64,000 nucleotides of DNA from Rhodobacteraceae bacterium NBU2976 (GCA_023630215.1 JALPRQ010000002.1:248001-312000), one strand, 5' to 3'. Counted from the first letter of the stretch, positions 35,007 through 43,072 are shown. Translations and numbers: made by a program. Notes: generated by a model from the sequence alone, not told the origin.

Positions 35007-35082
35007 GTGATGCACTGCGTCACATGCCCTTCGTGGGCAAACCTCCCTGGACTTGGGTCGTGCATAGCGCGACCTTTTTTTT
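35007..35082 (+). ncRNA. Candidate intergenic small RNA with three hairpins and a CCUCCC single strand
   Basis: The 76-base stretch has a hairpin TGTGATGC-ACT-GCGTCACA (35006-35024), a hairpin TGCCC-TTCGT-GGGCA (35025-35039), an unpaired ACCTCCCTGG (35041-35050) complementary to ribosome-binding sites, and a strong terminator. A promoter-like element lies just upstream. No open reading frame explains it. Known alphaproteobacterial trans-acting small RNAs often expose CCUCC motifs, so a post-transcriptional regulator is plausible. The alternative is an elaborate 3' end of the dinB transcript. Confidence 0.5.
35056..35082 (+). terminator. Strong Rho-independent terminator
   Basis: GGTCGTGC-ATA-GCGCGACC is an 8-bp stem with one G-T wobble, followed by eight T. 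It ends dinB and/or the candidate small RNA, three bases before the convergent GNAT stop. Confidence 0.9.
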
Positions 35083-35084
35083 GG

Positions 35085-35576
35085 TTAAATTGCAGGCTCA
35101 ACCACGAATTTCTTGGAAATGGACTGGTCCGTCTGACGATAGTCAACGAAACCCAATCCACGATAATAGGCCAGACCCGGCGTATTATAAGTGCGAATCG
35201 TGGCATCTATAGCCTGGACACCCGCGGCCTTCGCGGCGGCCAGTGTTGCCGCGAACAGATGTTTGCCAATGCCTTTACCTTGCTGTCCTTCGGCAACGAA
35301 ACTGGCAATAATTGCCCAACCTTCGGGCACCTTGTCGTCACCGGGCCAATTCGGATCGGCATGATGCAGCGTCTGGAACCCGACAATCTGGTTACCCTCC
35401 AACGCAACAGTGCAGCAGACCAGGTCAGGGCTAAGGATATAGTGATCCGTCATTCGGTCCCGATCAAACGGGGTCGTATGAGCCGTGGTCCCGCCCTTCG
35501 CTATGATCGCATTCAGCAGACAAGACATTGATGCGGCATCTTCCGGTGATGCCGGACGTGTCGTGATCGTGGACAT
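35085..35576 (-). CDS. GNAT family N-acetyltransferase
   Basis: A 163-residue acetyltransferase resembling phosphinothricin-type GNATs. Visible are ITTRPASPEDAASMSCLLN, EGWAIIASFVAEGQQGKGIGKHLF with the acetyl-CoA loop near 100-108, and a late NTPGLAYYRGLGFVDY. The acceptor is unknown. It lies 3 bases after the N-formylglutamate amidohydrolase gene, so the two are probably cotranscribed. Confidence 0.82.
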   Translation of the reverse strand: MSTITTRPASPEDAASMSCLLNAIIAKGGTTAHTTPFDRDRMTDHYILSPDLVCCTVALEGNQIVGFQTLHHADPNWPGDDKVPEGWAIIASFVAEGQQGKGIGKHLFAATLAAAKAAGVQAIDATIRTYNTPGLAYYRGLGFVDYRQTDQSISKKFVVEPAI

Positions 35577-35579
35577 GAC

Positions 35580-36440
35580 TTACTCCGCGGCGATATTTAG
35601 ACGTTTCGGACCCAAGGCTGCTATTTGGCCGACAATCGCCTGCAACCGTTTTTCATGCGCCTCGAACTGGGTCGACTTTTGGACATGTTTTTCGTCCATA
35701 TAAAGGGATCGATCAATTTCGATCTGAACAGCATGGATGGATTTTTTCGGGCGCCCGTAATGCTGGGTGATATATCCCCCGGCAAACGGGGCGTTACGTG
35801 CCACCACATAACCGGCCTCGGCAAAGATTTCGTGCACGGCATCCGCAACCCAACGATCAGCCGACGCGCCGAACCGGTCGCCGATAACAATGTCCGGTTT
35901 GCGACCGCTCACCAAGGGCGCTGATCCCAACGCCTCGTGCGGCATGGAATGGCAGTCAATCACAATCGCCATGCCAAACCGGGACACCTGCATCTGGATA
36001 AGGTCATGCAACATGTCGTGGTAAGGATGATAATAGCGATCCAGCCGATTGCGGACCTCGATCAGAGACAGTTTGCCGGTGCGAATAACCTGACCATTTC
36101 CGACGACACGCGGAATAACCCCCAACCCGGCAACGATGCGCGGGTTCATCCCGTGCGAGCGCACGCCCTGAATCAATGCCGGGTCCAATTCATCTGGGCC
36201 ACGGTTAAGGTCAACAACGGCACGGGCAATCCGTGCTGACAAAAGCGGGGCACCAAATTCGGTGGCGCTAGCGACCAATTCATCGACAAACGCATCCTCG
36301 CTGGATCGAACCGCCAGCGAATCGAGACGCGAGGTCGCAAGGAACGACGTCGGATAAACCGATCCGCTATGTGGTGACGAAAACACCACACACGACGCCA
36401 CATCCTGTGGCATGCGCAGATCAAAGGCGTCCTTCTCCAT
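35580..36440 (-). CDS. N-formylglutamate amidohydrolase family protein
   Basis: About 286 residues of the N-formylglutamate amidohydrolase family, which ends one branch of histidine breakdown (N-formylglutamate to glutamate and formate). Visible are VVFSSPHSGSVYP (metal His), SSEDAFVDEL, ARAVVDLNRGPDELDP, IVIDCHSMPHEA and VQIEIDRSLYMDE. Start codons at 36452, 36443 and 36440 are in frame; 36440 best follows the gggagg site. No hut genes are adjacent, so another N-formyl substrate is possible. Confidence 0.85.
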   Translation of the reverse strand: MEKDAFDLRMPQDVASCVVFSSPHSGSVYPTSFLATSRLDSLAVRSSEDAFVDELVASATEFGAPLLSARIARAVVDLNRGPDELDPALIQGVRSHGMNPRIVAGLGVIPRVVGNGQVIRTGKLSLIEVRNRLDRYYHPYHDMLHDLIQMQVSRFGMAIVIDCHSMPHEALGSAPLVSGRKPDIVIGDRFGASADRWVADAVHEIFAEAGYVVARNAPFAGGYITQHYGRPKKSIHAVQIEIDRSLYMDEKHVQKSTQFEAHEKRLQAIVGQIAALGPKRLNIAAE

Positions 36441-36503
36441 CATCCCTCCCATGTGTGGGAAAAAACCTAGCGCAGGAAGCCGCGCAATTCTATTGAAAAA
36501 CTC

Positions 36504-36532
36504 TTGAACCTTTTGGCGACTCTCCGTATAGA
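36504..36532 (+). promoter_or_regulatory. Promoter of tRNA-Val
   Basis: TTGAAC (36504-36509), 17-base spacer, TATAGA (36527-36532), about 43 bases before the tRNA. The leader contains a GCGCTG/CAGCGC hairpin near 36546-36563 that may guide 5' processing. Confidence 0.75.
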
Positions 36533-36575
36533 CGGCCCACGCAGGCGCTGTTCAGGCAGCGCTTGATGCTTTTTC

Positions 36576-36650
36576 GGGCGTATAGCTCAGCGGGAGAGCA
36601 CTTCGTTGACATCGAAGGGGTCACTGGTTCAATCCCAGTTACGCCCACCA
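36576..36650 (+). tRNA. tRNA-Val (anticodon GAC)
   Basis: A full cloverleaf. Acceptor arms GGGCGTA and TACGCCC pair. The D arm is GCTC/GAGC, the anticodon arm CTTCG/CGAAG has loop TTGACAT with anticodon GAC, and the T arm ACTGG/CCAGT has loop TTCAATC. The discriminator is A and CCA is encoded (36648-36650). It is followed by rpmJ on the same strand. Confidence 0.98.
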
Positions 36651-36716
36651 TTCCCGCCCGCAGGGATGGACAATTGGATTTTCGGCGCACACCACGCGCC
36701 GCTGTAGGAGAGAGAC

Positions 36717-36842
36717 ATGAAGGTACGGAATTCACTTCGCTCCCTGAAGCAGCGCCACCGCGATTGCCGCGTGGTGCGTCGCAAGGGTCGCGTATATGTG
36801 ATCAACAAAACCCAGCGTCGCTTCAAAGCACGTCAGGGCTGA
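36717..36842 (+). CDS. rpmJ: 50S ribosomal protein L36 (zinc-free 41-residue type)
   Basis: A 41-residue basic protein starting [18 protein letters not shown] and ending RRFKARQG, part of the large ribosomal subunit. It keeps a single Cys and lacks the zinc-binding set of the C-plus form, so it is the C-minus type typical of alphaproteobacteria. A taggagag ribosome site lies 6 bases before the ATG. A terminator follows within 20 bases. It is likely transcribed from its own or the tRNA promoter. Confidence 0.95.
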   Translation: MKVRNSLRSLKQRHRDCRVVRRKGRVYVINKTQRRFKARQG

Positions 36843-36860
36843 TCACCACATCAGATCATT

Positions 36861-36892
36861 AAAAAGGCCGTCCCATTGGGGCGGCTTTTTTG
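36861..36892 (+). terminator. Rho-independent terminator of rpmJ
   Basis: GCCGTCCC-ATT-GGGGCGGC stem (one G-T pair) flanked by an A-run and a T-run. Confidence 0.9.
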
Positions 36893-36920
36893 TTTGGGGA
36901 AACGGTTGTATGATATCGGC

Positions 36921-37496
36921 ATGTCAAAGCTCACCACCCGCGCCCTTTCTTCGCAAACATGGGATGATTTTGCTGCATTGGTGGCGGCCAATAACGGCGT
37001 GTGGGGTGGGTGCTGGTGTATGCATTTCCATGCAGAAGGCACAGGCAAGGACCGCGCACCCGCGCAGAACCAAGCCGACAAGAAAGCGCGTGTGGAACGG
37101 GGCGAGGCGCATGCAGCCCTGGTTTATGACGGGGAAAAATGCGTGGGCTGGTGCCAGTTCGGCCCAACGGACGAGCTACCGCGTATCAAGAATCGCAAAA
37201 TGTACGAAGCCAATTTGCAAGGTCTGCCAGATTGGCGGATCACCTGTTTTTATGTCGGCAAAGGTCATCGTGGCAAAGGTGTATCGGATGCCGCCTTGGC
37301 AGGTGCGCTGGCGCTGATTGCGGCGGCGGGCGGTGGTCTGGTCGAATCCTACCCCGAGGATGTTGCAGGGCGCAAAGTTTCGGCTTCGTTTCTTCATAAT
37401 GGTGTCGCGCATCTGTTTGATCGCCATGGGTTCACGCGAGAGCGAAAAATCGGCAAGGACCGCTGGGTGGTGCGTCGGCAAGTTGAAGCGGCGTAG
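36921..37496 (+). CDS. GNAT family N-acetyltransferase
   Basis: A 191-residue GNAT-like protein. Visible are the Trp- and Cys-rich NGVWGGCWCMHFH near residue 30, EKCVGWCQFGP, and WRITCFYVGKGHRGKGVSD carrying the acetyl-CoA loop (GHRGKG near 113-118). This GGCWCMHFH pattern occurs in a GNAT subgroup of unknown substrate. The start at 36921 is preferred over an in-frame start inside the rpmJ terminator. A hairpin with a T-rich tail follows at 37665. Confidence 0.78.
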   Translation: MSKLTTRALSSQTWDDFAALVAANNGVWGGCWCMHFHAEGTGKDRAPAQNQADKKARVERGEAHAALVYDGEKCVGWCQFGPTDELPRIKNRKMYEANLQGLPDWRITCFYVGKGHRGKGVSDAALAGALALIAAAGGGLVESYPEDVAGRKVSASFLHNGVAHLFDRHGFTRERKIGKDRWVVRRQVEAA

Positions 37497-37664
37497 TGAA
37501 CGCAGGAGTAGTTGCGAAACACAATTGCATCACCCCAAAAAGCGCCGATTTGACCTGGCCTATGATCAGGTTCTGGGCGGACGAAACTCAATCTTTCGTT
37601 GATGGATGGCCGCTTGTTCGCAATGCAACTGCACACCGCCTGACCGCACGGAAATGTCGAAAAG

Positions 37665-37692
37665 CCGCGCCTTTGGGTGCGGTATTCTTATT
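37665..37692 (+). terminator. Probable terminator of the GNAT gene
   Basis: CCGCGCC-TTTG-GGTGCGG (one G-T pair) followed by TATTCTTATT. It overlaps the stop of the convergent GFA-family gene. The 170 bases between the GNAT stop and this hairpin show only a doubtful reading frame. Confidence 0.5.
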
Positions 37693-38092
37693 GGGTTTCG
37701 ATACCGGGTATATCGCTGATATTCACGACCCAGCTTTGCGTCGATCGTGACCAGAATTGGCGTTGCGGTACCAGACTGTCACGCTGGTCAATCGTTCCCA
37801 CGCGCAATCCCAGCGTCCGCGCGTCACCACCGACCGAGGTTGCGTAAATGGGTGTTCCACAGTCCGGGCAGAAAGCTTGCTCGCGCTGGCGTCCGCTTTC
37901 GGCAGTTTTGACATAGATTTTGGGCGCGGCTGCAGAAAGGGTGAACGCGGCCTCGGGGCAGTGAACATTGGTGCGAAAGGCACTGCCAGACAGGGTCTGA
38001 CAGTCGGTGCAATGACAGATAAACACCTTGTCGGGGTCAATATCCGCTGTGTATCTGATATGTCCACAATGGCAGCCACCGGTAATTTTCAT
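37688..38092 (-). CDS. GFA-family (CENP-V/GFA) zinc protein
   Basis: A 134-residue protein with the cysteine pattern of glutathione-dependent formaldehyde-activating enzymes: GGCHCGHIRY at 5-14, FICHCTDCQTLSG near 24-36 and FCPDCGTPIYA near 74-84. These bind two zinc ions. Most members have no proven reaction, and the adjacent genes do not suggest formaldehyde metabolism. Confidence 0.87.
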   Translation of the reverse strand: MKITGGCHCGHIRYTADIDPDKVFICHCTDCQTLSGSAFRTNVHCPEAAFTLSAAAPKIYVKTAESGRQREQAFCPDCGTPIYATSVGGDARTLGLRVGTIDQRDSLVPQRQFWSRSTQSWVVNISDIPGIETQ

Positions 38093-38148
38093 GATTTTCC
38101 CCGTTTTCGCATGACGTTAAGGCCGCGCGCGACCAACGTAAAGCGGGA

Positions 38149-39345
38149 TCATCGGCGCCGATCCAGCGCCACGATCAACCCGGATCCCATCAGGCTGACC
38201 GCACCAGCCAGCAACAGCGCCCCGGTCAAGCTGAATACCAGTCCAACGCCAGCAATGATAAACGCGCCAACGCTGCGCATGATCAGCATCTCTACCGAGT
38301 AAAGCGATGTTCCCAACCCCGGCCGGTCAGGCATCATTTCCTGAAGATAACTGATATGGATCGACAGGACGATCGCAGCAGCGGCGGCATTCAGGATGGC
38401 AAGTCCATAGATTACCTCGAGCGACCACGCCAAACCCAGCGCAATCAGATAGATTGCGTGCACAACGCCCCCCACCGATACGATCATCCAGACGGGCAAC
38501 CGCCGCGCCATTGATCCGCCAAGCAACATAAACGGAATTTCCAACGCCGCCACCAGACCAGCCAGTATCCCGACATCACTGGTCGATCCGCCATGTTCGC
38601 CAACCACGATCAGGGGCAACAGCGTCGCATTCACGGGATAGGCAATTCCGATCATGGCAAGCGCAAACATGCGCACCATGATCCGACCCGACAGGATCAG
38701 GCGGACGGCCTCGATCAGGCTGGCCCACCGTCCATGTTCCGGGGCTTCTGCCCGTCCGCCCTTTGGTCCCCAGATGGCATAGATGGTCAATGACAACAGA
38801 TACGCCAGCGCCGCAATTCCGAACGCATCTGCCGCACGACCCGTCCAAGCGATGAACGCCCCAACCAGCCCCGGCACGACGATCCAGCTGCCTGCGAAAA
38901 TCGTGCGGATAATCGAGTTGATCGACGCGGCCTCTCCCGCGCCCCAGTCCCGTGTGACCGAGCGGATCACCGCATAGATCTGCGACGAGGCGGAGCTGGC
39001 AATCGGAAACAGGACAAGCAACAACAAAAGGTAAGTGAACAGGTTGGTAAACAAGAAGAACTGACCAAACCCAAGGGCCCCGACGGCGAGGGTGATCAGC
39101 AAAGCCTGTTTCCGATTCCGTGCCTGATCAGAAAAATGTCCGATTACCACGGCCCCCAACGTGCCAACAACGGCCGTTCCCAGCATCAACAGGCCAAACG
39201 CCTGTTCGCTCATCCCCAGCTCATTGATCCCAATGATCGATTGATATGGCAGAGTAGAGGCATAGGCGAACCCCATGCAGAAAAAGGTAATCGTCGCGAT
39301 ACGCAATTGCGTATGCGCGAGCACCGTCCGAAAGGCAGCCCACAT
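38149..39345 (-). CDS. MFS transporter, sugar efflux (SetA/SotA)-like
   Basis: A 398-residue inner-membrane protein with about 12 hydrophobic spans in two halves. The loop 2-3 motif is seen in GHFSDQARNRK (an MFS motif A variant) near residues 69-79, and the central cytoplasmic loop lies near 195-210 (GPKGGRAEAPEHGRW). It resembles sugar efflux transporters of the Set family. The substrate is unknown. It ends 24 bases upstream of nothing obvious and is probably single. Confidence 0.8.
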   Translation of the reverse strand: MWAAFRTVLAHTQLRIATITFFCMGFAYASTLPYQSIIGINELGMSEQAFGLLMLGTAVVGTLGAVVIGHFSDQARNRKQALLITLAVGALGFGQFFLFTNLFTYLLLLLVLFPIASSASSQIYAVIRSVTRDWGAGEAASINSIIRTIFAGSWIVVPGLVGAFIAWTGRAADAFGIAALAYLLSLTIYAIWGPKGGRAEAPEHGRWASLIEAVRLILSGRIMVRMFALAMIGIAYPVNATLLPLIVVGEHGGSTSDVGILAGLVAALEIPFMLLGGSMARRLPVWMIVSVGGVVHAIYLIALGLAWSLEVIYGLAILNAAAAAIVLSIHISYLQEMMPDRPGLGTSLYSVEMLIMRSVGAFIIAGVGLVFSLTGALLLAGAVSLMGSGLIVALDRRR

Positions 39346-39369
39346 TGAATCAGCGTTTCATATCTATGT

Positions 39370-41031
39370 CTATCCCAGCAGCAACGCTTGCACGGTCGAA
39401 GCGTTCAGATACCCTGTGACCGGCAAACCTCGACTGGCCTGATAGGCACGAATAGCATTGCGCGTTGCCCCGTCAAATCGACCATCAACCGGACCCGGAT
39501 TGAACCCCAAACCGCGCAACCGTCCTTCGATCAGAAGGCGCGTTGCCGAGTTAAGGTTCAGCCGCGCTTCGGTATTTCGCGCATCTGAATCGTCCGTTTC
39601 TTCCTCGGCTGGGGCGGGATCGGTTTCTGGCGGGGTCATGGCATCCAGACGCGCCCGCGCAACCTCGGCATAGATACCTTCCGGGAAGTCGCGCAAGTAG
39701 TCCCGGTACGAGGAGAAACTGTCAATTTCGTCTGCGCGATCCCACGCATCGCGATCGGCTTGTTCGCGTTCCTCTCGTTCGATCGTGCGTAACTTGGCCC
39801 GTGCTTCATCGGCGTAGATCCCTTCAGGATAACGATCAAGGTAAAGCTGCAAGTCGGTCTTGCGCCCGGAATCCCCGGTCGCATCCCAATAATCGCGATC
39901 CGCACGTTCCTGTTCCAGACGTCGCGTGTCTGCCTGTTGCTGCATCAGTCGAATCTGGTCCGCATCCAAATACCCGGTCACATCCAACCGTTGCGCCCGC
40001 TGCCACGCTTCGATTGCGGCGCGTGTGCCTGGCCCAAATATCCCATCCACCCCACGGGTATCATAACCCAACAACGTCAGATTCCCCTGAATGGTCCGGC
40101 GCGAGTTTCGCGACAGATTAAGGTCGCTTTCGATCTCGGCCGGTGGGGGCGGCGGCGGCACATCCAGTTCTGCCACCTTGGCCCGCGCGGCATCCGCAAA
40201 CAGCCCGGTCGGGAATCGCCGCAAATATTCCTGATAATCCGCGATCAGGTTCGACTGAACGGCGATATTCCAATATGTATTCTGTTCAATCAGGTTTTGC
40301 AGATAATCCTGGCTGACATTGGCTTGCGGCACCTGTTCTACAACAGGTTCCGCCGGGCGTTCGGCAACAGGTGTGGTGAAGCTCATGTTAGGCGAAACGA
40401 AACCGGCAATGCGCACATCCTCATTCCCCGCCAGCACTTCTGCAACGGGTGCTTCGGACGCCAGCAGCCCCAGCAGGATCACATCGTTCACTTCCCCTTC
40501 GGCCCCGGTGATCAACAAAACCCCCTGTGGTATGTCGATATCGCCAAGCCCGATCTCTAATGGCGGTTCCAGATCACTGGAATTGTAAAGCGCGGCAAAC
40601 AGCGCTGAACGCCCCGGACGTTCTGCCAGCAAGGACAGTGTGAAATTCAACGGGATGGATTGAAAGGCAGTTTCCGACAGCGAATCCCCATCAACATCAA
40701 TCGGCAGCATCCAGGCTTCCTGCCCGAAATGCGCCACCCGACCCGAAAAATGAATAACCAGCCGGTCCTTATCCTCGGCGCGATCAATAAACGAGGCGAC
40801 AAGGTCACGCATGTCTTCGGCGGCAAGGTTCTTGCCGGCAATCACCTCGTATCCCTGCTCCTCGTAGGCGGCAACCAACCCGTCATGACGAAGCGTCACC
40901 GGGCGGGTTGCAACGCCTGATCCGTAATTGCCATTGGTAATGACCAACGCCAGATCATCGGCCATCGCAACTGCTGGTGACAGTGCTGTTATGGCTACCA
41001 GAAAATATTTCGCAAATCGTGTAAACGTCAT
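39370..41031 (-). CDS. Secreted caspase-fold pseudoenzyme with two peptidoglycan-binding domains
   Basis: About 553 residues with a signal peptide (cleavage near AVAMA-DD). Residues about 25-200 have the p20 caspase-like layout (LALVITNGNYGSG, HFSGRVAHFGQEAWMLPID), but the usual YAGHG is SGRVA and the usual DACR is ALYN, so both catalytic residues are missing. Three roughly 40-residue repeats (YLRRFPTGLFADAARAK, YLDRYPEGIYADEARAK, YLRDFPEGIYAEVARAR) separate two peptidoglycan_binding_1 domains (VDGIFGPGTRAAIEAWQR; VDGRFDGATRNAIRAYQ). The start at 41031 follows gaaggggg. It is likely a periplasmic wall-associated scaffold. Confidence 0.75.
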   Translation of the reverse strand: MTFTRFAKYFLVAITALSPAVAMADDLALVITNGNYGSGVATRPVTLRHDGLVAAYEEQGYEVIAGKNLAAEDMRDLVASFIDRAEDKDRLVIHFSGRVAHFGQEAWMLPIDVDGDSLSETAFQSIPLNFTLSLLAERPGRSALFAALYNSSDLEPPLEIGLGDIDIPQGVLLITGAEGEVNDVILLGLLASEAPVAEVLAGNEDVRIAGFVSPNMSFTTPVAERPAEPVVEQVPQANVSQDYLQNLIEQNTYWNIAVQSNLIADYQEYLRRFPTGLFADAARAKVAELDVPPPPPPAEIESDLNLSRNSRRTIQGNLTLLGYDTRGVDGIFGPGTRAAIEAWQRAQRLDVTGYLDADQIRLMQQQADTRRLEQERADRDYWDATGDSGRKTDLQLYLDRYPEGIYADEARAKLRTIEREEREQADRDAWDRADEIDSFSSYRDYLRDFPEGIYAEVARARLDAMTPPETDPAPAEEETDDSDARNTEARLNLNSATRLLIEGRLRGLGFNPGPVDGRFDGATRNAIRAYQASRGLPVTGYLNASTVQALLLG

Positions 41032-41064
41032 CTTGCCCCCTTCGATGAGCACATCATCCCGTGG

Positions 41065-41433
41065 TTATTCCCACCTGTTGGCGGTCTGGTCGAAATTGTC
41101 TGTCTGCGGATTGACCACACAAAAACGGTGACCGGTTGGTGCTTCCATGACAATCCAGCTTTTGATTGTCACAACCTTCTTGGCCCCCAAGCCTTCCAGC
41201 CGCGTTACCTCGGCGTCTTTATCGTCGCTTGCAATATCCAGATGCACACGCGCCGGGTGATCGACCGCCTGAACCAGAACCTGAATATCCCCTTGGTCCG
41301 AAATGGCAGCGTATTTGCCGTCTTCGTCAATGTCCAATTCACCGCCCAGAACACCATGCCAGAAATTGGCGGCGTCACGGACATGACTTGCCTGACAGTC
41401 AATGACCAATCCTGCGAGTTTGGATTTGTGCAT
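41065..41433 (-). CDS. VOC-superfamily (glyoxalase-like) protein
   Basis: A 122-residue cytosolic protein with the single-module vicinal oxygen chelate layout: LAGLVIDCQ, a VHLDIAS strand with His in the middle and a final MEAPTGHRFCVVNP strand, as in glyoxalase-like domains. Reaction unknown. Its ATG overlaps the stop of the upstream gene (TAATG), so the two are coupled. Confidence 0.8.
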   Translation of the reverse strand: MHKSKLAGLVIDCQASHVRDAANFWHGVLGGELDIDEDGKYAAISDQGDIQVLVQAVDHPARVHLDIASDDKDAEVTRLEGLGAKKVVTIKSWIVMEAPTGHRFCVVNPQTDNFDQTANRWE

Positions 41434-41957
41434 TACTCCTCCCCCAGAACCTCGCGAGCGGTCAGGGAATCCTGCACACGTGCGGCGTTCAAACCAATGA
41501 AATTATACTCGGGATTACTGGTCACAGTGACCTGAATATAATCGCCGTCATTCGTCTTGCGGACAAAATATGCGCCATCGGCGGAATTCGGCGTAAGATT
41601 GGCATCCGTATCCAGCGTATAGTTGCGCCCTTCGAATTCCAGCCATGCAGCCAGCGCGTTCACAAACTCTTCGACCGGAACTTGCAGCCCCATGATATCG
41701 CACAATGTCTCGGATTCGAAATCGGCGATCACCACACGGGCATCCTCGGTACGCCAGATGCGGCCGGACCGGTTATTCAGCAGCTTCAGTTCCATGTTAA
41801 GATCTGCGCGGGTGTAAAGCTCGGTATCAAAAACACCGCTTTCCAGCTTGGCCAGACAGCCTGATGCCATCGCTTGCACCATGACGAACCCGCCATCCTG
41901 CCCAAGCGCCGGGCCTGCCCCGACCAGCGCCAAACCCAAAAGACATTTGCGCAGCAT
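41433..41957 (-). CDS. Hypothetical secreted protein
   Basis: A 174-residue protein with a signal peptide (MLRKCLLGLALVGAGPALGQ). The mature part is acidic with two Cys (about 34 and 87) and no recognised domain. The start at 41957 follows ttggagg; upstream in-frame codons run into the transposon end and are not native. The ribosome site lies in a hairpin. Its promoter-like TTGACC (42005-42010) lies 13 bases from the transposon target duplication, so the insertion replaced its upstream region. Confidence 0.65.
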   Translation of the reverse strand: MLRKCLLGLALVGAGPALGQDGGFVMVQAMASGCLAKLESGVFDTELYTRADLNMELKLLNNRSGRIWRTEDARVVIADFESETLCDIMGLQVPVEEFVNALAAWLEFEGRNYTLDTDANLTPNSADGAYFVRKTNDGDYIQVTVTSNPEYNFIGLNAARVQDSLTAREVLGEE

Positions 41958-41963
41958 GTTGAC

Positions 41964-41980
41964 CTCCAAGTCGTTTGGAG
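41964..41980 (-). promoter_or_regulatory. Hairpin masking the ribosome-binding site
   Basis: Minus-strand CTCCAA-ACGAC-TTGGAG is a perfect 6-bp stem whose 3' arm contains most of the ttggagg ribosome site, 6 bases before the start of the secreted protein. It could control translation, for example by temperature or by a bound factor. Confidence 0.4.
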
Positions 41981-42022
41981 CTTTGTCGCCAATGGGTCTT
42001 GCGAGGTCAAGCAGCTTCACGC

Positions 42023-42030
42023 AAATAAAA
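42023..42030. repeat. Left copy of 8-bp target site duplication
   Basis: AAATAAAA directly abuts the left terminal repeat and matches 44614-44621 exactly. Eight bases is the expected duplication length for IS1595-type elements. Confidence 0.93.
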
Positions 42031-42055
42031 GGCGTTATTATACTTGACGTACCCA
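42031..42055 (+). repeat. Left terminal inverted repeat
   Basis: Begins GGCGTTATTATACTT and ends TACCCA. It contains TTGACG (42044-42049), a possible -35 for the transposase, and on the outward strand a TATAAT. Confidence 0.92.
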
Positions 42056-42056
42056 C

Positions 42057-42092
42057 TTCGGATTCCCATATCAATTCGGATTCCCATATCAA
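42057..42092 (+). repeat. Tandem 18-bp direct repeat inside the left end
   Basis: TTCGGATTCCCATATCAA occurs twice without a gap (42057-42074, 42075-42092), between the left repeat and the transposase start. It may be a binding site for transposase or a regulator of its transcription. Confidence 0.85.
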
Positions 42093-42116
42093 TAGGGAAG
42101 GAACGAGGTACAAAAA

Positions 42117-43046
42117 ATGTCTATTCTATCCCGCCCAGAATTTCATGATGAACAGGCCGCATATGACTATGTAGAAGCCCGTGTTTGGCCGCATGGCGCT
42201 ACCTGCCCTAAGTGTGGTGAGCGTGAGCGCGTAGGCAAGATGGGCGGCAAGTCTACCCGCATTGGAACATACAAGTGCTACAAGTGCCGCAAGCCCTTCA
42301 CCGTTAAGGTTGGCACTATCTTCGAGTCCAGCCACGTTCCCATGCACATTTGGTTGCAGGCTATCTATCTGATGTGCGCCAGCAAGAAGGGCATTAGCAG
42401 CAACCAACTACACCGCACCCTTGGTGTTACTCTTAAAACTGCTTGGTTCATGTCTCACCGTATCCGTGAAGCCATGCGCTCTGACGATCTCGCGGGCTTT
42501 GGTTCCGGTGGCGGCGTCGTAGAGGTGGACGAAACCTTTATCGGCAATGACCGCACCAAAAAGCCGAAACACACCAAAAAAGGTCGTGGCTACGCCCATA
42601 AGCACAAGCTGCTTACGCTAGTAGATCGCAACACTGGCCGCGCCAAGAGCATGGTTGTTGACGACCTGAAAGCCAAAACCCTTGTTCCGATCCTGAAAGA
42701 GAACATAGCCAAGGAAGCCGTTGTCTACACAGACGAGGCTGGCCAGTACCGTTTTCTTGGCAAGGACTTTGCGGGCCATGACTTCACCCGTCACGGCGCA
42801 GGCGTGTACGTTCGCGGAGACGTGCACACCAACACAATCGAGGGCTATTTCAGCATCTTCAAGCGCGGCATGAAGGGTACTTACCAGCATTGCGCCAAGA
42901 AACACCTGCATCGCTATGCTGCCGAATTTGAGTTCCGCTACAACAACCGGATCGCACATGGAGCCGATGATCGGGTTCGGGCGGATATTGCTCTTAACGG
43001 AATTGTAGGGAAAAGAGTTCTTTACCGGGACTCGTTGGGCGCGTAG
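42117..43046 (+). CDS. IS1595-family transposase
   Basis: A 309-residue transposase. The N-terminal zinc ribbon is C30-x2-C33 and C54-x2-C57. The DDE-like core has Asp138 (VEVDETFIG), Asp206 (VYTDEAGQY) and the third motif GDVHTNTIEGYFSIFKRG with His237, Asn239, Glu242 and Lys249. All motifs are intact, so the protein is probably active. A gggaagg site lies upstream of the ATG. Confidence 0.95.
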   Translation: MSILSRPEFHDEQAAYDYVEARVWPHGATCPKCGERERVGKMGGKSTRIGTYKCYKCRKPFTVKVGTIFESSHVPMHIWLQAIYLMCASKKGISSNQLHRTLGVTLKTAWFMSHRIREAMRSDDLAGFGSGGGVVEVDETFIGNDRTKKPKHTKKGRGYAHKHKLLTLVDRNTGRAKSMVVDDLKAKTLVPILKENIAKEAVVYTDEAGQYRFLGKDFAGHDFTRHGAGVYVRGDVHTNTIEGYFSIFKRGMKGTYQHCAKKHLHRYAAEFEFRYNNRIAHGADDRVRADIALNGIVGKRVLYRDSLGA

Positions 43047-43072
43047 AATCTACGCAAGGAGAGGAAATCGCG

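Noticed and set aside
37496-37750. 84-codon plus-strand frame between the GNAT and GFA genes
   Set aside because: It starts at GTG without a ribosome site, crosses a terminator-like hairpin and overlaps the GFA gene end; no family is visible.
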